Below are positions 1-7,516 of a DNA stretch of 10,297 nt, piece by piece (the stretch's first letter is position 1; every line of letters starts with the position of its first letter). The DNA comes from Nitrospirae bacterium GWC2_57_9 (GTDB lineage: Bacteria; Nitrospirota; UBA9217): NCBI GenBank assembly GCA_001805085.1, contig MHEA01000208.1:3784-14080 (forward strand), given 5' to 3'. Both the position numbers and the translations under genes were made by a program. A model generated the notes under the pieces. The model had not been told where the DNA came from and did no database searches. It saw nothing but the letters and a program-made list of their open reading frames with translations.

Positions 1-2
1 TC

Positions 3-146
3 GGCTCTCTTGCCGCCGTAGCCGCCTCCGTGGAGCACGCGGCCGCAGCGAACGACATGGAGCGCGCCGCGGGCATGATGCAGCTGCTTGAACGGGAAGC
101 GCTGGGGTTTCTGGACCGGGACATCGGCCGGGGGGGTAACCGTTAG
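3..146 (+). CDS. C-terminal end of a protein, possibly an Hpt (histidine phosphotransfer) domain; 5' truncated by the window edge
   Basis: The third forward frame is open from the window edge to a TAG at 144-146, giving 47 residues of the end of a gene. The peptide is Ala/Glu-rich and helical (LAAVAASVEHAAAANDMERA, then MMQLLEREALGFLDRDIGR). This has the look of the last two helices of an Hpt domain: a leucine/alanine heptad, 'E.AA..ND.E.A' at the turn, and a final 'LE.E' helix. The phospho-accepting histidine would lie outside the window. The gene points toward the response regulator and ends 20 bp before that gene's stop, so the two are convergent. If it is the tail of a hybrid kinase, the left side of the locus is also a signalling region. 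Any helical C-terminus could look like this, so the family call is tentative; that it is coding is more likely. Confidence 0.45.
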   Translation, partial: GSLAAVAASVEHAAAANDMERAAGMMQLLEREALGFLDRDIGRGGNR

Positions 147-152
147 AACCTG

Positions 153-175
153 GCGGACTGCGGGAATCAGTCTGC
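153..175. terminator. Weak hairpin between convergent genes
   Basis: The 8-base arms GCGGACTG (153-160) and CAGTCTGC (168-175) pair with one G-U wobble around a 7-base loop. They sit between the stop of the rightward gene (146) and the last codons of the leftward regulator (stop at 167-169). A shared bidirectional terminator would fit this place, but neither side has a T-tract, so intrinsic termination is doubtful. Confidence 0.22.
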
Positions 176-1534
176 TCCGCTTCCCGTGATGCCGTACCTC
201 TTCAGTTTGTCATGGAGCGTGGAGCGGGATATCCCAAGGATCCTGGCAGCGGTCGAACGGTTGTTCTCCACATCCTGGAGAACGGTCAGGATATGCTCCC
301 GTTCGACCTCATTCAAGGATCTGCGCTGCCCGGGGCTTGCGGTCGTCTCAGAACGGGCTGACGCGGCATCATGCTGAGACCCGGAAACCTCCCGAGGGAG
401 CAGGTCAACATCGATCACCGTGCCTCTCGACAATACCAGGGCCCGTTCCACGAGATTCTTCAACTCGCGCACGTTGCCGGGCCAGGCGTATTTCACCATC
501 CGGTTTATGGCTTCTTCGGTAAATCCCGTTATATTCTTCTTTAAAGCGGCATTGAACAGGTCAAGAAAATGAGCGGTCAGGACGGGAATGTCCTGAACGC
601 GTTCCCGCAGCGGCGGAAGGTGGATCGGGAAGACATTCAGGCGATAGAAGAGGTCCTCCCGGAACCGCCCCTCGGCCACGGCTTGTTCCAGGTCGCGGTT
701 GGTGGCGGCAATGATGCGGACATTCACGGGGATGTCCCGGGTGCCGCCTACCCGGCGGAAGGAGCGGCTCTCGAGCACGCGAAGCAGTTTGGGCTGAACG
801 CTCTGCGGCATCTCGCCGATCTCGTCCAGCAGGACCGTCCCGCCGTCCGCCACTTCGAGGAGGCCGCGCTTCAGCTCCCGGGCATCGGTGAACGCGCCCC
901 GCTCATGGCCGAACACCTCGCTTTCCAGCAGTGTTTCCGACAGGACCGCGCAATTGATGTCGAGGAAGGGCCGCTCCCCGCGGCTGCTCCGGGCGTGGAT
1001 CTCGCGCGCGACCAGTTCCTTGCCGGTCCCGCTCTCCCCGAGAAGAAGCGTGGTCGTATCGGCGTTTTCCGCCATGAGATCGATCAGATGGTGCAGCTTC
1101 TGGATCTCCCTGGATGCACCGATCACGGAATGGTGCATCCGCTCCCGGTAGTAGCTGTTCTCGATCCTGAGCTTTCTCGTCTCCAGGATGCGTCTGATGA
1201 CGCCGTCCAGTTCCAGAATATCGATGGGCTTCGAAAGGTACTGCTCGGCGCCGAGCTTGATCGCTTCCACGGCGTTCTGAATGCTCCCCCATCCGGTCAT
1301 AATGATGATCGATGAAGTGCATCCCTGCTCATGCAGCTCCTTGAGCACGGCGATCCCGTCCTGGTCGGGCAGCTTCATATCCAGCAGGATGATGTCCGGC
1401 GCCATTTTCTCAGCCAGCTGTTTCCCCTGTTTGCCGCTTTCCGCCTCGCTCATTGTCCACTTGCGGGATGCGAAATGGGCTCGCAGCAGCTTTCGGATGC
1501 TCTCTTCGTCGTCTATGACAAGGATATTCGGCAT
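167..1534 (-). CDS. Sigma54-dependent response regulator, NtrC family
   Basis: A 455-residue transcription activator, the usual length for NtrC/AtoC/ZraR-type regulators. Receiver domain 1-120: acidic pocket D8/D9, phospho-acceptor D52 in LLDMKLP, T80 and K102, all in place. AAA+ domain about 137-370: Walker A GESGTGKE (166-173), Walker B GGTVLLDEIG (231-240), sensor I in IIAATNRDL, arginine-finger region FREDLFYRL (291-299), sensor II WPGNVREL (351-358). The sigma54-contacting loop reads GAFTDA (213-218) instead of GAFTGA. A Fis-type helix-turn-helix lies at about 405-446 (STAARILGISRSTLHDKLKRYG). The ATG at 1532-1534 gives a receiver of normal length (MPNILVIDDEE), with AAGG a few bases upstream as a weak ribosome site. 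It lies 82 bp downstream of the kinase gene on the same strand, so the two most likely form a sensor-regulator pair. Expected role: when phosphorylated, it oligomerises and drives open-complex formation by sigma54 polymerase. Which genes it controls cannot be read from the window. Confidence 0.97.
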   Translation of the reverse strand: MPNILVIDDEESIRKLLRAHFASRKWTMSEAESGKQGKQLAEKMAPDIILLDMKLPDQDGIAVLKELHEQGCTSSIIIMTGWGSIQNAVEAIKLGAEQYLSKPIDILELDGVIRRILETRKLRIENSYYRERMHHSVIGASREIQKLHHLIDLMAENADTTTLLLGESGTGKELVAREIHARSSRGERPFLDINCAVLSETLLESEVFGHERGAFTDARELKRGLLEVADGGTVLLDEIGEMPQSVQPKLLRVLESRSFRRVGGTRDIPVNVRIIAATNRDLEQAVAEGRFREDLFYRLNVFPIHLPPLRERVQDIPVLTAHFLDLFNAALKKNITGFTEEAINRMVKYAWPGNVRELKNLVERALVLSRGTVIDVDLLPREVSGSQHDAASARSETTASPGQRRSLNEVEREHILTVLQDVENNRSTAARILGISRSTLHDKLKRYGITGSGAD

Positions 1535-1616
1535 AAGACCTTACTTCCGTTTTTCAAGCTTTCGACCTTGCACGAGTGCGCCTATTTTAACACAAAATAT
1601 CCCAAACCCGAAGCCG

Positions 1617-4600
1617 TCAATCGGCCCCGTGGACCATGTTATCTGCGGCTTTGCGGAGCTTCTCCATGGTGCCCCGATGCGGAAGCCGCACAGTCACCGT
1701 GGTCCCCCGCGGCCCATCGGGCCCTTCCTGTTCGCGGCTTTCGAGCGCGATCCCTCCGCCGTGGTCTTCGATGATCTTCCTGCATATGGCAAGGCCCAAG
1801 CCGGTCCCCTTGGACTTTGTGGTGAAAAACAGATCAAAAACCCTGCTGATATTCTGGGCGGCAATGCCGGTCCCCGTGTCGGTGATCCTGAAAATGATGT
1901 ACCGGTCCTCCAGCAGCAGCCGGACCGTTATCTTCCCGTCGCGCGGCGTAGCCTCGATCGCGTTCCGAAGCAGGTTCAGGAAGACCTGCCTGATCTGGTG
2001 AGCGTCCAGAACGGCCCTCGTATGCCCGCGCTCGAGATCACCCTCGAACGCAATCCCTTTTGTGGTCAGCTCCTCGCGGTGCATTGCGGCAACCTCTTCC
2101 CACAACTGTCTGAGATCGCAGGCGGCAAGGGAAAGCGGGATCGGCCGGCCGTAGATCAACAGTTCCTCTACAAGGTGATTCAGCCTCCCGGTCTCGGACA
2201 AGAGGGCCTTCACCAGATCGAGATGGGCGGGGTTGTTCAGCTCGCGCTCGAAAATCTGGCCGATGGAGCTGATACCGAACAGCGGGTTCCTTATCTCGTG
2301 GGCCACGCCCGCCACCACCCTGCCCATGGTCGCGAATCGTTCCTTGCTCAGCACGGCGGCCTGGAGGGACTTGATCTCGGTCAGGTCCCGGTAGATCACG
2401 ATCGTCCCCTCCGGCGCGCCTCCCTGACCGGTAAAGAGAGCGATGGAAAAACCGATCGATAGGCTCCCTCCGTCCCCCCTCCGGAGCTCCGTTTCATGGT
2501 AAGCTCCAGGAGCCGCGGTCACAAAATGCTCGGCGTCGGGGATCAGGTCCAGCAGCCTGCGATGCAGCATCTCCTCGGGGGCGAACAGAAGCAGCATCGC
2601 TCCCGCCTGGTTGATAAGCCTGATGGTGCCGCTGTTGTCGAGCAGCATGACGCCGCTCGACATGTTCTGCAGGATCCCGCCCATGAGGTTGCTCTTCGAG
2701 GCAAGCTCCCGGTTCTGGATCTTCAGCTCCTCGTTCAGCCTGCAGACATTCACCGTCATGGCCGCATGGTTCGCCAGAAGCTTGAAGGCCGCGATCTCGC
2801 GCTCGAAGAACGGCGTCCTGCTTTTTTTGTGGAGGCAGAACACGCCGATGGCGCGCTGCCCGGTCTTGAGCGGCACGGCCAGCAGCGCCGGGAACTCCCC
2901 GGCCATCCTGCTTCCGCCGAGCCCGGCCGGGTCCTGCAGCGGCAGGGTGTATTCCGCGGCCGCCTCGTTCCGGCTGATCGCAGCGGCAAGCACGCCCCGG
3001 TCTGCGGGAAGGCTCCGCGGGCAAAAGCTCTCGTCCGCCGCGGCGGGAAAACGAGCCGCCTTCCGGACCAGTTCGCGACCGTCCGGGGAGAGGATCCAGA
3101 AACTGCAGGCATCGAAGCCGGAGAACCGCATCGCCGAGTCGGCAAAAGCGGCAAGGGCAGCATCGGGCGAGAGTCCGGCAACGGCGGTGGCCGTGACGGT
3201 ATGAAGTCCCAGGAGCGCCGCGAGCAGCTGGCGGTTGTCCTCGTGAAGGCGGTGGTTCTCGAGTGCCGCTCCCATTTCCGCGGCCACGATCCGCAGCACG
3301 CTGATGTCCCGCCTTCTCAGCTGCCGGTCCTCTCGGGCGGCCACGATGAGCACGCCGAGAACGGGGAATACTTCGCAGCTCATGCAGTAGGCAAGTTTGT
3401 CACCATAAGACTCCATCAGCGGATCGCCGCAAAGGGTATTCTGTACAAGCCAGCATTTTTCTTCTTCATTCTGATAGGCCGGACAGTCCGTCCGGGTGCA
3501 GCTCTTTGCCTCCCGGCACAATCGGTCCTGCGTACCGCTCCGGATAGGGACCACGAGCAGGCCCTTCAGCTCCGGGACGCCCCCTTGCCGGCAGCAGCGG
3601 CTGAAGACGGGGTCCTGGGCAACATCCCGCACATACAGCTCCCTGCCCGAACGGACCAGGGCCGCAAAGGGGTCCGGGCCGGAAAGTGGCTGGCGCGTGA
3701 TGCCCAGGATTTCACCCAGGCCGGCGTCCCGCTTCACCTCCAGCAGGGCGTGCTTTCGGTCGACCAGGCAGAGGATCGAGCGCCGGTACCCCAGCCCATG
3801 CGATATTGCCCAGAGGAACCGGTCCAGCATCGTGTCCAGGGGCTGCTCGGCATTGAACACCTTCGTCGAGAGACGCGAGATCGTCGCCATGTCCCGGCTG
3901 AACTCGTACAGCCTGGTCGCCTTGTCCCGGACCTCCGCGGTCCGTTCCCGCACCTTTTGCTCGAGCCCTGCATGGGACTCTTCCAGGCGCTTCGCCATCG
4001 CGTTAAACGACCCTGCCAGCACCTGTATCTCGTCGCCGGTCGCGAGGCTGATCCGGTGCTTCAGGTCGCCCCTGCCGATGCGCTCCGCTCCGGCGTGGAG
4101 GATCTCGAGCGGCTGGAGGACGAATTTCCGGACCAGAACATAGAGAACGCCGCCGGTGACGGTGATAAGGGCGCCGAGGAACAGGGCAAGCCGGCCGGTG
4201 TTTGCAGCGATCTCTCGCCGGGAATCCTCGAGCGAAAGGGAAATGTGCAGAACGCCCAGGATCGCCTCCTGGCCGCGATGACAGGTGCGGCATTCCGGAT
4301 CGTTCCTGAGCGGGTAGAGAATGGTGCGAAGAGGCGGATCAAGCTCCTCCCCGAAGGACAGTTCCTGGCCGGACTCGAAAACCTGTCCGAGCTGCGGGCC
4401 GGCAAAACGCTTTCCCCGCACCCCGAATGCGGGATAGCCGTCTTTTCTCAAGGCCTCCAGTTTCATCAGCCCGTGCCTGCCCCGCAGGTCCTCCATCAGC
4501 TTGAGGGTGCTCCGCGGTGTGCCTTTGAGCATGTGGTTCCTGAGATCGGAATAAATGGTAAAAGACAGAAAATGCTGTTCATGCTCCGCCTTCTTTTTGA

Positions 4601-4709
4601 GGAGGAGCGCCTCTCGCTCGACGATGATAATGGAGAGCAGGCCGAGAAAAAGGACCAGGCTGCCGAGAACGAGCGCCAGGAATTTGGTATGAAGCCGCAT
4701 CGAAAGCAT
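1617..4709 (-). CDS. Membrane sensor histidine kinase with periplasmic heme-c motif, HAMP, two GAF, PAS, HisKA and HATPase domains
   Basis: A 1030-residue hybrid-sensing kinase. Order: TM1 about 8-30; periplasmic domain about 31-170 with C140-R-T-C143-H144, a c-type heme attachment motif followed by the GVLHISLSLE strand typical of heme-bearing Cache/PAS-like sensors; TM2 about 172-194; HAMP about 195-247; coiled coil to about 270; GAF1 about 285-485 with a cysteine-rich insert (C398, C404, C409, C419, C427, C442, C445); GAF2 about 500-655; PAS about 672-780 (LLDNSGTIRLINQAG); HisKA with phospho-histidine H804 in VAHEIRNPL; HATPase with N box NLLRNAIEA (912-920), G1 DTGTGI (944-949), F box VFDLFFTTK and G2 GTGLGLA. 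All catalytic residues are present. There is no attached receiver domain, so the downstream regulator is the natural partner. Start: an in-frame TAA at 4716-4718 leaves only M1 or M4 (4698-4700); neither has a Shine-Dalgarno. The ligand, and whether heme is really attached, are inferred. Confidence 0.95.
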   Translation of the reverse strand: MLSMRLHTKFLALVLGSLVLFLGLLSIIIVEREALLLKKKAEHEQHFLSFTIYSDLRNHMLKGTPRSTLKLMEDLRGRHGLMKLEALRKDGYPAFGVRGKRFAGPQLGQVFESGQELSFGEELDPPLRTILYPLRNDPECRTCHRGQEAILGVLHISLSLEDSRREIAANTGRLALFLGALITVTGGVLYVLVRKFVLQPLEILHAGAERIGRGDLKHRISLATGDEIQVLAGSFNAMAKRLEESHAGLEQKVRERTAEVRDKATRLYEFSRDMATISRLSTKVFNAEQPLDTMLDRFLWAISHGLGYRRSILCLVDRKHALLEVKRDAGLGEILGITRQPLSGPDPFAALVRSGRELYVRDVAQDPVFSRCCRQGGVPELKGLLVVPIRSGTQDRLCREAKSCTRTDCPAYQNEEEKCWLVQNTLCGDPLMESYGDKLAYCMSCEVFPVLGVLIVAAREDRQLRRRDISVLRIVAAEMGAALENHRLHEDNRQLLAALLGLHTVTATAVAGLSPDAALAAFADSAMRFSGFDACSFWILSPDGRELVRKAARFPAAADESFCPRSLPADRGVLAAAISRNEAAAEYTLPLQDPAGLGGSRMAGEFPALLAVPLKTGQRAIGVFCLHKKSRTPFFEREIAAFKLLANHAAMTVNVCRLNEELKIQNRELASKSNLMGGILQNMSSGVMLLDNSGTIRLINQAGAMLLLFAPEEMLHRRLLDLIPDAEHFVTAAPGAYHETELRRGDGGSLSIGFSIALFTGQGGAPEGTIVIYRDLTEIKSLQAAVLSKERFATMGRVVAGVAHEIRNPLFGISSIGQIFERELNNPAHLDLVKALLSETGRLNHLVEELLIYGRPIPLSLAACDLRQLWEEVAAMHREELTTKGIAFEGDLERGHTRAVLDAHQIRQVFLNLLRNAIEATPRDGKITVRLLLEDRYIIFRITDTGTGIAAQNISRVFDLFFTTKSKGTGLGLAICRKIIEDHGGGIALESREQEGPDGPRGTTVTVRLPHRGTMEKLRKAADNMVHGAD

Positions 4710-4717
4710 AGGACTTT

Positions 4718-4726
4718 AGTATACCA
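4718..4726 (-). promoter_or_regulatory. Extended -10 promoter element directly before the kinase gene
   Basis: Read on the minus strand, this is TGG-TATACT, matching the extended -10 pattern TGn-TATAAT with one mismatch. Standard spacing would put the transcription start at about 4711, two bases before the ATG at 4709, giving an almost leaderless mRNA. No good -35 is visible at 16-18 bp; the T7 run lies there instead. It fits a separate promoter for the kinase-regulator pair downstream of the ATPase gene. Confidence 0.45.
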
Positions 4727-4739
4727 CGAAGGGAGTACT

Positions 4740-4760
4740 AAAAAAAGGCGCCGATGCCGC
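4740..4760 (-). terminator. Possible weak intrinsic terminator of the ATPase gene
   Basis: On the minus strand, 30 bp after the ATPase stop, a GC-rich stretch (GCGGCATCGGCGCC) runs straight into seven Ts (complement of 4740-4746). The possible stems are only about 3 bp (GGC/GCC or GCG/CGC), so the hairpin is poor although the T-tract is good. It would partly separate the ATPase from the kinase operon. Confidence 0.35.
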
Positions 4761-4789
4761 AACAAAACATATGATTGGCAATGGGTATG

Positions 4790-7456
4790 TCAGCGGAGGT
4801 TGCACCTGCGGACCATCAATTTCCGTGCTTCCTCCGCGGCGATCAGCATGATCGCGAAGGGGACCAGCACGAGCCAGGTGTTCAAGGAAAGCGGCAGCGT
4901 TCCAAAGATCCGGTTTCCGAAGGGGTTGTAGACAATGAACAGCTGGAGAAGCAGCTCCACGCCGATCGCGGCGAAGATCAGCTTGTTCGTGAAGAGGCCG
5001 ATCGTGAACAGGGAATCGCGGAACGACCGGCAGGCAAAAACGTTCGCGACCTGGGTGACCACGATGCCTGTCAGGCAGGCGGTCGTGGCCTGCAGGTAGA
5101 GCGGATCGCTCACGGACGTCATCATGCCGTAGGTCCACCCGCCGGAGAAGAGCACCCAGAAGTACCCGAACATGCAGGCGGCCGCCTCGATCGGCCCCAG
5201 GAACAGATAGGCCCGCGTCAGCAGGGAGCGGTTCAGGAGAGGAGCGTTGATCTTCCGGGGCGGCTGCTTCATGATCGCAGGCGTCGGTTTTTCCGCTCCC
5301 AGTGCAAGCGCCGGCAGCATGTCCGTGCCCAGGTCCACGGCGAGGATCTGGAGGATCGTGAGCGGCAGCGGGATCCCGAACAGGATATAGGCCAGGTAGG
5401 GCACGGCCTCGGGAATGTTCGAAGCGAAGATGTACGTGATGAATTTCTTGATGTTCTCGTAGACCGTTCTTCCCTCCTCCACGGCGTTCACGATCGTGGC
5501 GAAGTTGTCGTCCAGCAGGATCATATCGGACGCCTCTTTTGCCACGTCGCTTCCGCACAGTCCCATGGAGATGCCGATGTCCGCTTTCTTGAGCGCCGGC
5601 GCGTCGTTCACCCCGTCCCCGGTGACCGCCACCACCTCCCCCCGGTCCTTGAGGACCGACACGACGCGCATCTTGTGCTTAGGCGTCATGCGCGTGAACA
5701 GCACCTCCGGGTTCGCCAGTTTTTCCATCAGTTCGCGGTCGGTCAGCTGGTTGAAGGCCGGGCCTTCTATGATCGCCGGCGTCTTCGTTCTATGGATCAG
5801 CCCGATCTGCCTGGCGATGGCGAGCGCCGTCCTCGTCCCGTCGCCCGTGATCATGATGATGCGGATCCCGGCATCCCGGCATCTGCCGATCGCATCGGGC
5901 ACTTCGGCACGCGGCGGGTCATGCAGGCCGATCAGGCCGAGGAAGACCAGGTCCTTTTCGAGCTCCTCGCTCCTGAACGCGCCTGGGCTGCCGCCATCGA
6001 TGCGTTTCATTGCGAACGCCATGGCCCGGAACCCCTGGTCCATGTGCACGTGGTCCGCATGGATGATGTCTTCACGGTATGCTTCATCGAGCGGGATCCG
6101 CTCTCCGTTGATCATGATATGGCTGCAGAGCGGAACGACCTTTTCAATCGCTCCCTTGGAGAAGATGCTGGTGCCGCCGTCGATCCGGCAAACCGTGGTC
6201 ATCATCTTCCGGTCCGCGTCAAAAGGGATTTCGAACAGACGCTCCGCCTGCAGTTCGCCCAGGCATTCGCGGGCAGCCCTGAGCAGCGCCGTTTCCGTGG
6301 GGTCGCCCCGGTACTCCTCGTCCAGGACTCGGGCGTTATTGCAGAGCGCCGCTGTCATGAACAGGAGTCGCGAGGTTTCCGACGCGGCCTGAGTCCGGGG
6401 CCCCTTCAACTCCCCGTCCACCCAGACCTCTGCCACGGCCATCCGGTTCTGGGTGAGCGTGCCGGTCTTGTCCGTGCAGATCACCGTGACCGACCCCAGC
6501 GTCTCGACGGAGCTGAGCGTCTTGATCAGGGCCTTTCGTTTCGCCATGCGCTGGCTCCCCATGGCGAGGGCGAGCGTGACCGTGGGCAGCAGCCCTTCGG
6601 GGATGAGCGCGACGGTGATGCCGATCCCGAAAATGAAATTCTCCCAGAAGGTTCTACCGATGGCGAGGCCCAGCACGAAAAAAAAGATGCCCACCGATGC
6701 GGCTATGACCGCAACGACCCGGCTCATCTTCACGATCTCCTTCTGGAGCGGGCTCAGCCCGGCCTCGACTGCGCTCGTGAGATGGGCGATCCTGCCGAAC
6801 TCGGTCTTCATGCCCGTTGCGTAGGTCACCGCTCTGGCAAAGCCGCTGATCACCGTGGTGCCCGCGAACACGATATTCGGGCTTTCGAGCAGTTCGCCCG
6901 GAAAGGGTGCAGTGTTCCTCGTTATGGGTTCCGACTCGCCGGTGAGGGACGCATGATTTACTTTCAGGCCGGACGATTCGAGCAGCCGCGCGTCAGCGGG
7001 AACCTTGTCCCCTTCCGCCAGCAGGACCACGTCCCCGGGCACGATCTGTCGGGCGGGGACGTCGAGCTCCCGTCCGTTGCGCAAGACCTTCACCTGGAAG
7101 GGCAGGAGCTTCTTGAGCGCCTCGAGCGCCTTCTCCGCCCGGTATTCCTGTACAAAGGTGAAGATCGCATTGATAACGATGACGCCGATGATGGCAAAGC
7201 CGAGCATGGCCATGCCTTCACCGGGGTGGAGGTGCTCAGAAAGGAACGACAGGAAGGCGGCGATCCAGAGCAGGACGGCGAGGAAATGGGTGAACTGTTC
7301 CAGAAAACGGGCAAAGAGATGCTTCTTCTTCACCTCGGTGATCTCATTCGGTCCGAAATCGGACAGACGGCGCACGGCTTCGGCCTCGGAGAGGCCCTGC
7401 TCGGACGTGACGAGGCTTCGCAGGACCTCTTCTCTGGTAAGGGATGATATCTTCAT
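4790..7456 (-). CDS. P-type cation-transporting ATPase, P2 class, with Na,K-ATPase-like cation site
   Basis: A complete 888-residue P2 ATPase, within the usual 850-1000. N-terminal cation-ATPase domain about 1-70 (GLSEAEAVRRLSDFGPNEI); M1/M2 about 55-104; actuator domain with TGES (172-175); M3 about 245-266; M4 with PEGLL (286-290); phosphorylation motif D329-KTGTLT; nucleotide domain with GDPTE and KGA (434-436); DPPR (513-516); MITGD (535-539); TGDGVNDAP (612-620); M5-M10 to about 874. It has no N-terminal CxxC or His-rich metal domain and no CPC motif, which argues against P1B metal pumps. M4 PEGLL, M5 SNIPE (S679, N680, E683) and M6 DLGTD (D708, D712) follow Na,K-ATPase rather than SERCA (PEGLP, N..TD). 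The expected job is ATP-driven cation export or exchange at the inner membrane; the ion is not certain. The ATG at 7454-7456 starts the conserved N-domain; no Shine-Dalgarno is visible, and a TGATCA inverted repeat abuts the start. Confidence 0.96.
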   Translation of the reverse strand: MKISSLTREEVLRSLVTSEQGLSEAEAVRRLSDFGPNEITEVKKKHLFARFLEQFTHFLAVLLWIAAFLSFLSEHLHPGEGMAMLGFAIIGVIVINAIFTFVQEYRAEKALEALKKLLPFQVKVLRNGRELDVPARQIVPGDVVLLAEGDKVPADARLLESSGLKVNHASLTGESEPITRNTAPFPGELLESPNIVFAGTTVISGFARAVTYATGMKTEFGRIAHLTSAVEAGLSPLQKEIVKMSRVVAVIAASVGIFFFVLGLAIGRTFWENFIFGIGITVALIPEGLLPTVTLALAMGSQRMAKRKALIKTLSSVETLGSVTVICTDKTGTLTQNRMAVAEVWVDGELKGPRTQAASETSRLLFMTAALCNNARVLDEEYRGDPTETALLRAARECLGELQAERLFEIPFDADRKMMTTVCRIDGGTSIFSKGAIEKVVPLCSHIMINGERIPLDEAYREDIIHADHVHMDQGFRAMAFAMKRIDGGSPGAFRSEELEKDLVFLGLIGLHDPPRAEVPDAIGRCRDAGIRIIMITGDGTRTALAIARQIGLIHRTKTPAIIEGPAFNQLTDRELMEKLANPEVLFTRMTPKHKMRVVSVLKDRGEVVAVTGDGVNDAPALKKADIGISMGLCGSDVAKEASDMILLDDNFATIVNAVEEGRTVYENIKKFITYIFASNIPEAVPYLAYILFGIPLPLTILQILAVDLGTDMLPALALGAEKPTPAIMKQPPRKINAPLLNRSLLTRAYLFLGPIEAAACMFGYFWVLFSGGWTYGMMTSVSDPLYLQATTACLTGIVVTQVANVFACRSFRDSLFTIGLFTNKLIFAAIGVELLLQLFIVYNPFGNRIFGTLPLSLNTWLVLVPFAIMLIAAEEARKLMVRRCNLR

Positions 7457-7477
7457 TGATCAAGTCGGGCTGATCAA
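7456..7477. promoter_or_regulatory. Operator-like inverted repeat at the ATPase start codon
   Basis: The arms TTGATCA (7456-7462) and TGATCAA (7471-7477) form a perfect 7-bp inverted repeat with an 8-bp spacer, and each TGATCA core is itself palindromic. It lies immediately upstream of the ATPase ATG, where a bound repressor would block transcription or an RNA hairpin would cover the initiation site. The regulator is unknown, and a short repeat of this size can occur by chance. Confidence 0.3.
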
Positions 7478-7516
7478 CCGCGGATACGAGAAACTAAAAA
7501 GCGAATTTCAAATGAT

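Noticed and set aside
569..1315. A 248-codon plus-strand frame opposite the response regulator
   Set aside because: Mirror of the conserved AAA+ coding region, with no independent motif or ribosome site.
1569..1582. Sigma54-like GG...GC box before the response regulator gene (minus strand)
   Set aside because: The GG-to-GC spacing is 9 instead of 10, and the flanking bases do not match TGGCAC/TTGC.
2496..4931. An 811-codon open frame on the plus strand, antisense to the kinase
   Set aside because: No recognisable domain and typical antisense composition. It also runs through the intergenic gap into the ATPase antisense, which a real gene boundary would not explain.
4775..7447. An 890-codon open frame on the plus strand, antisense to nearly the whole ATPase gene
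   Set aside because: Composition is rich in Arg, His, Gln and Asp without domains or membrane segments, as expected from the mirror of a GC-rich gene. The minus-strand ATPase has every family motif.
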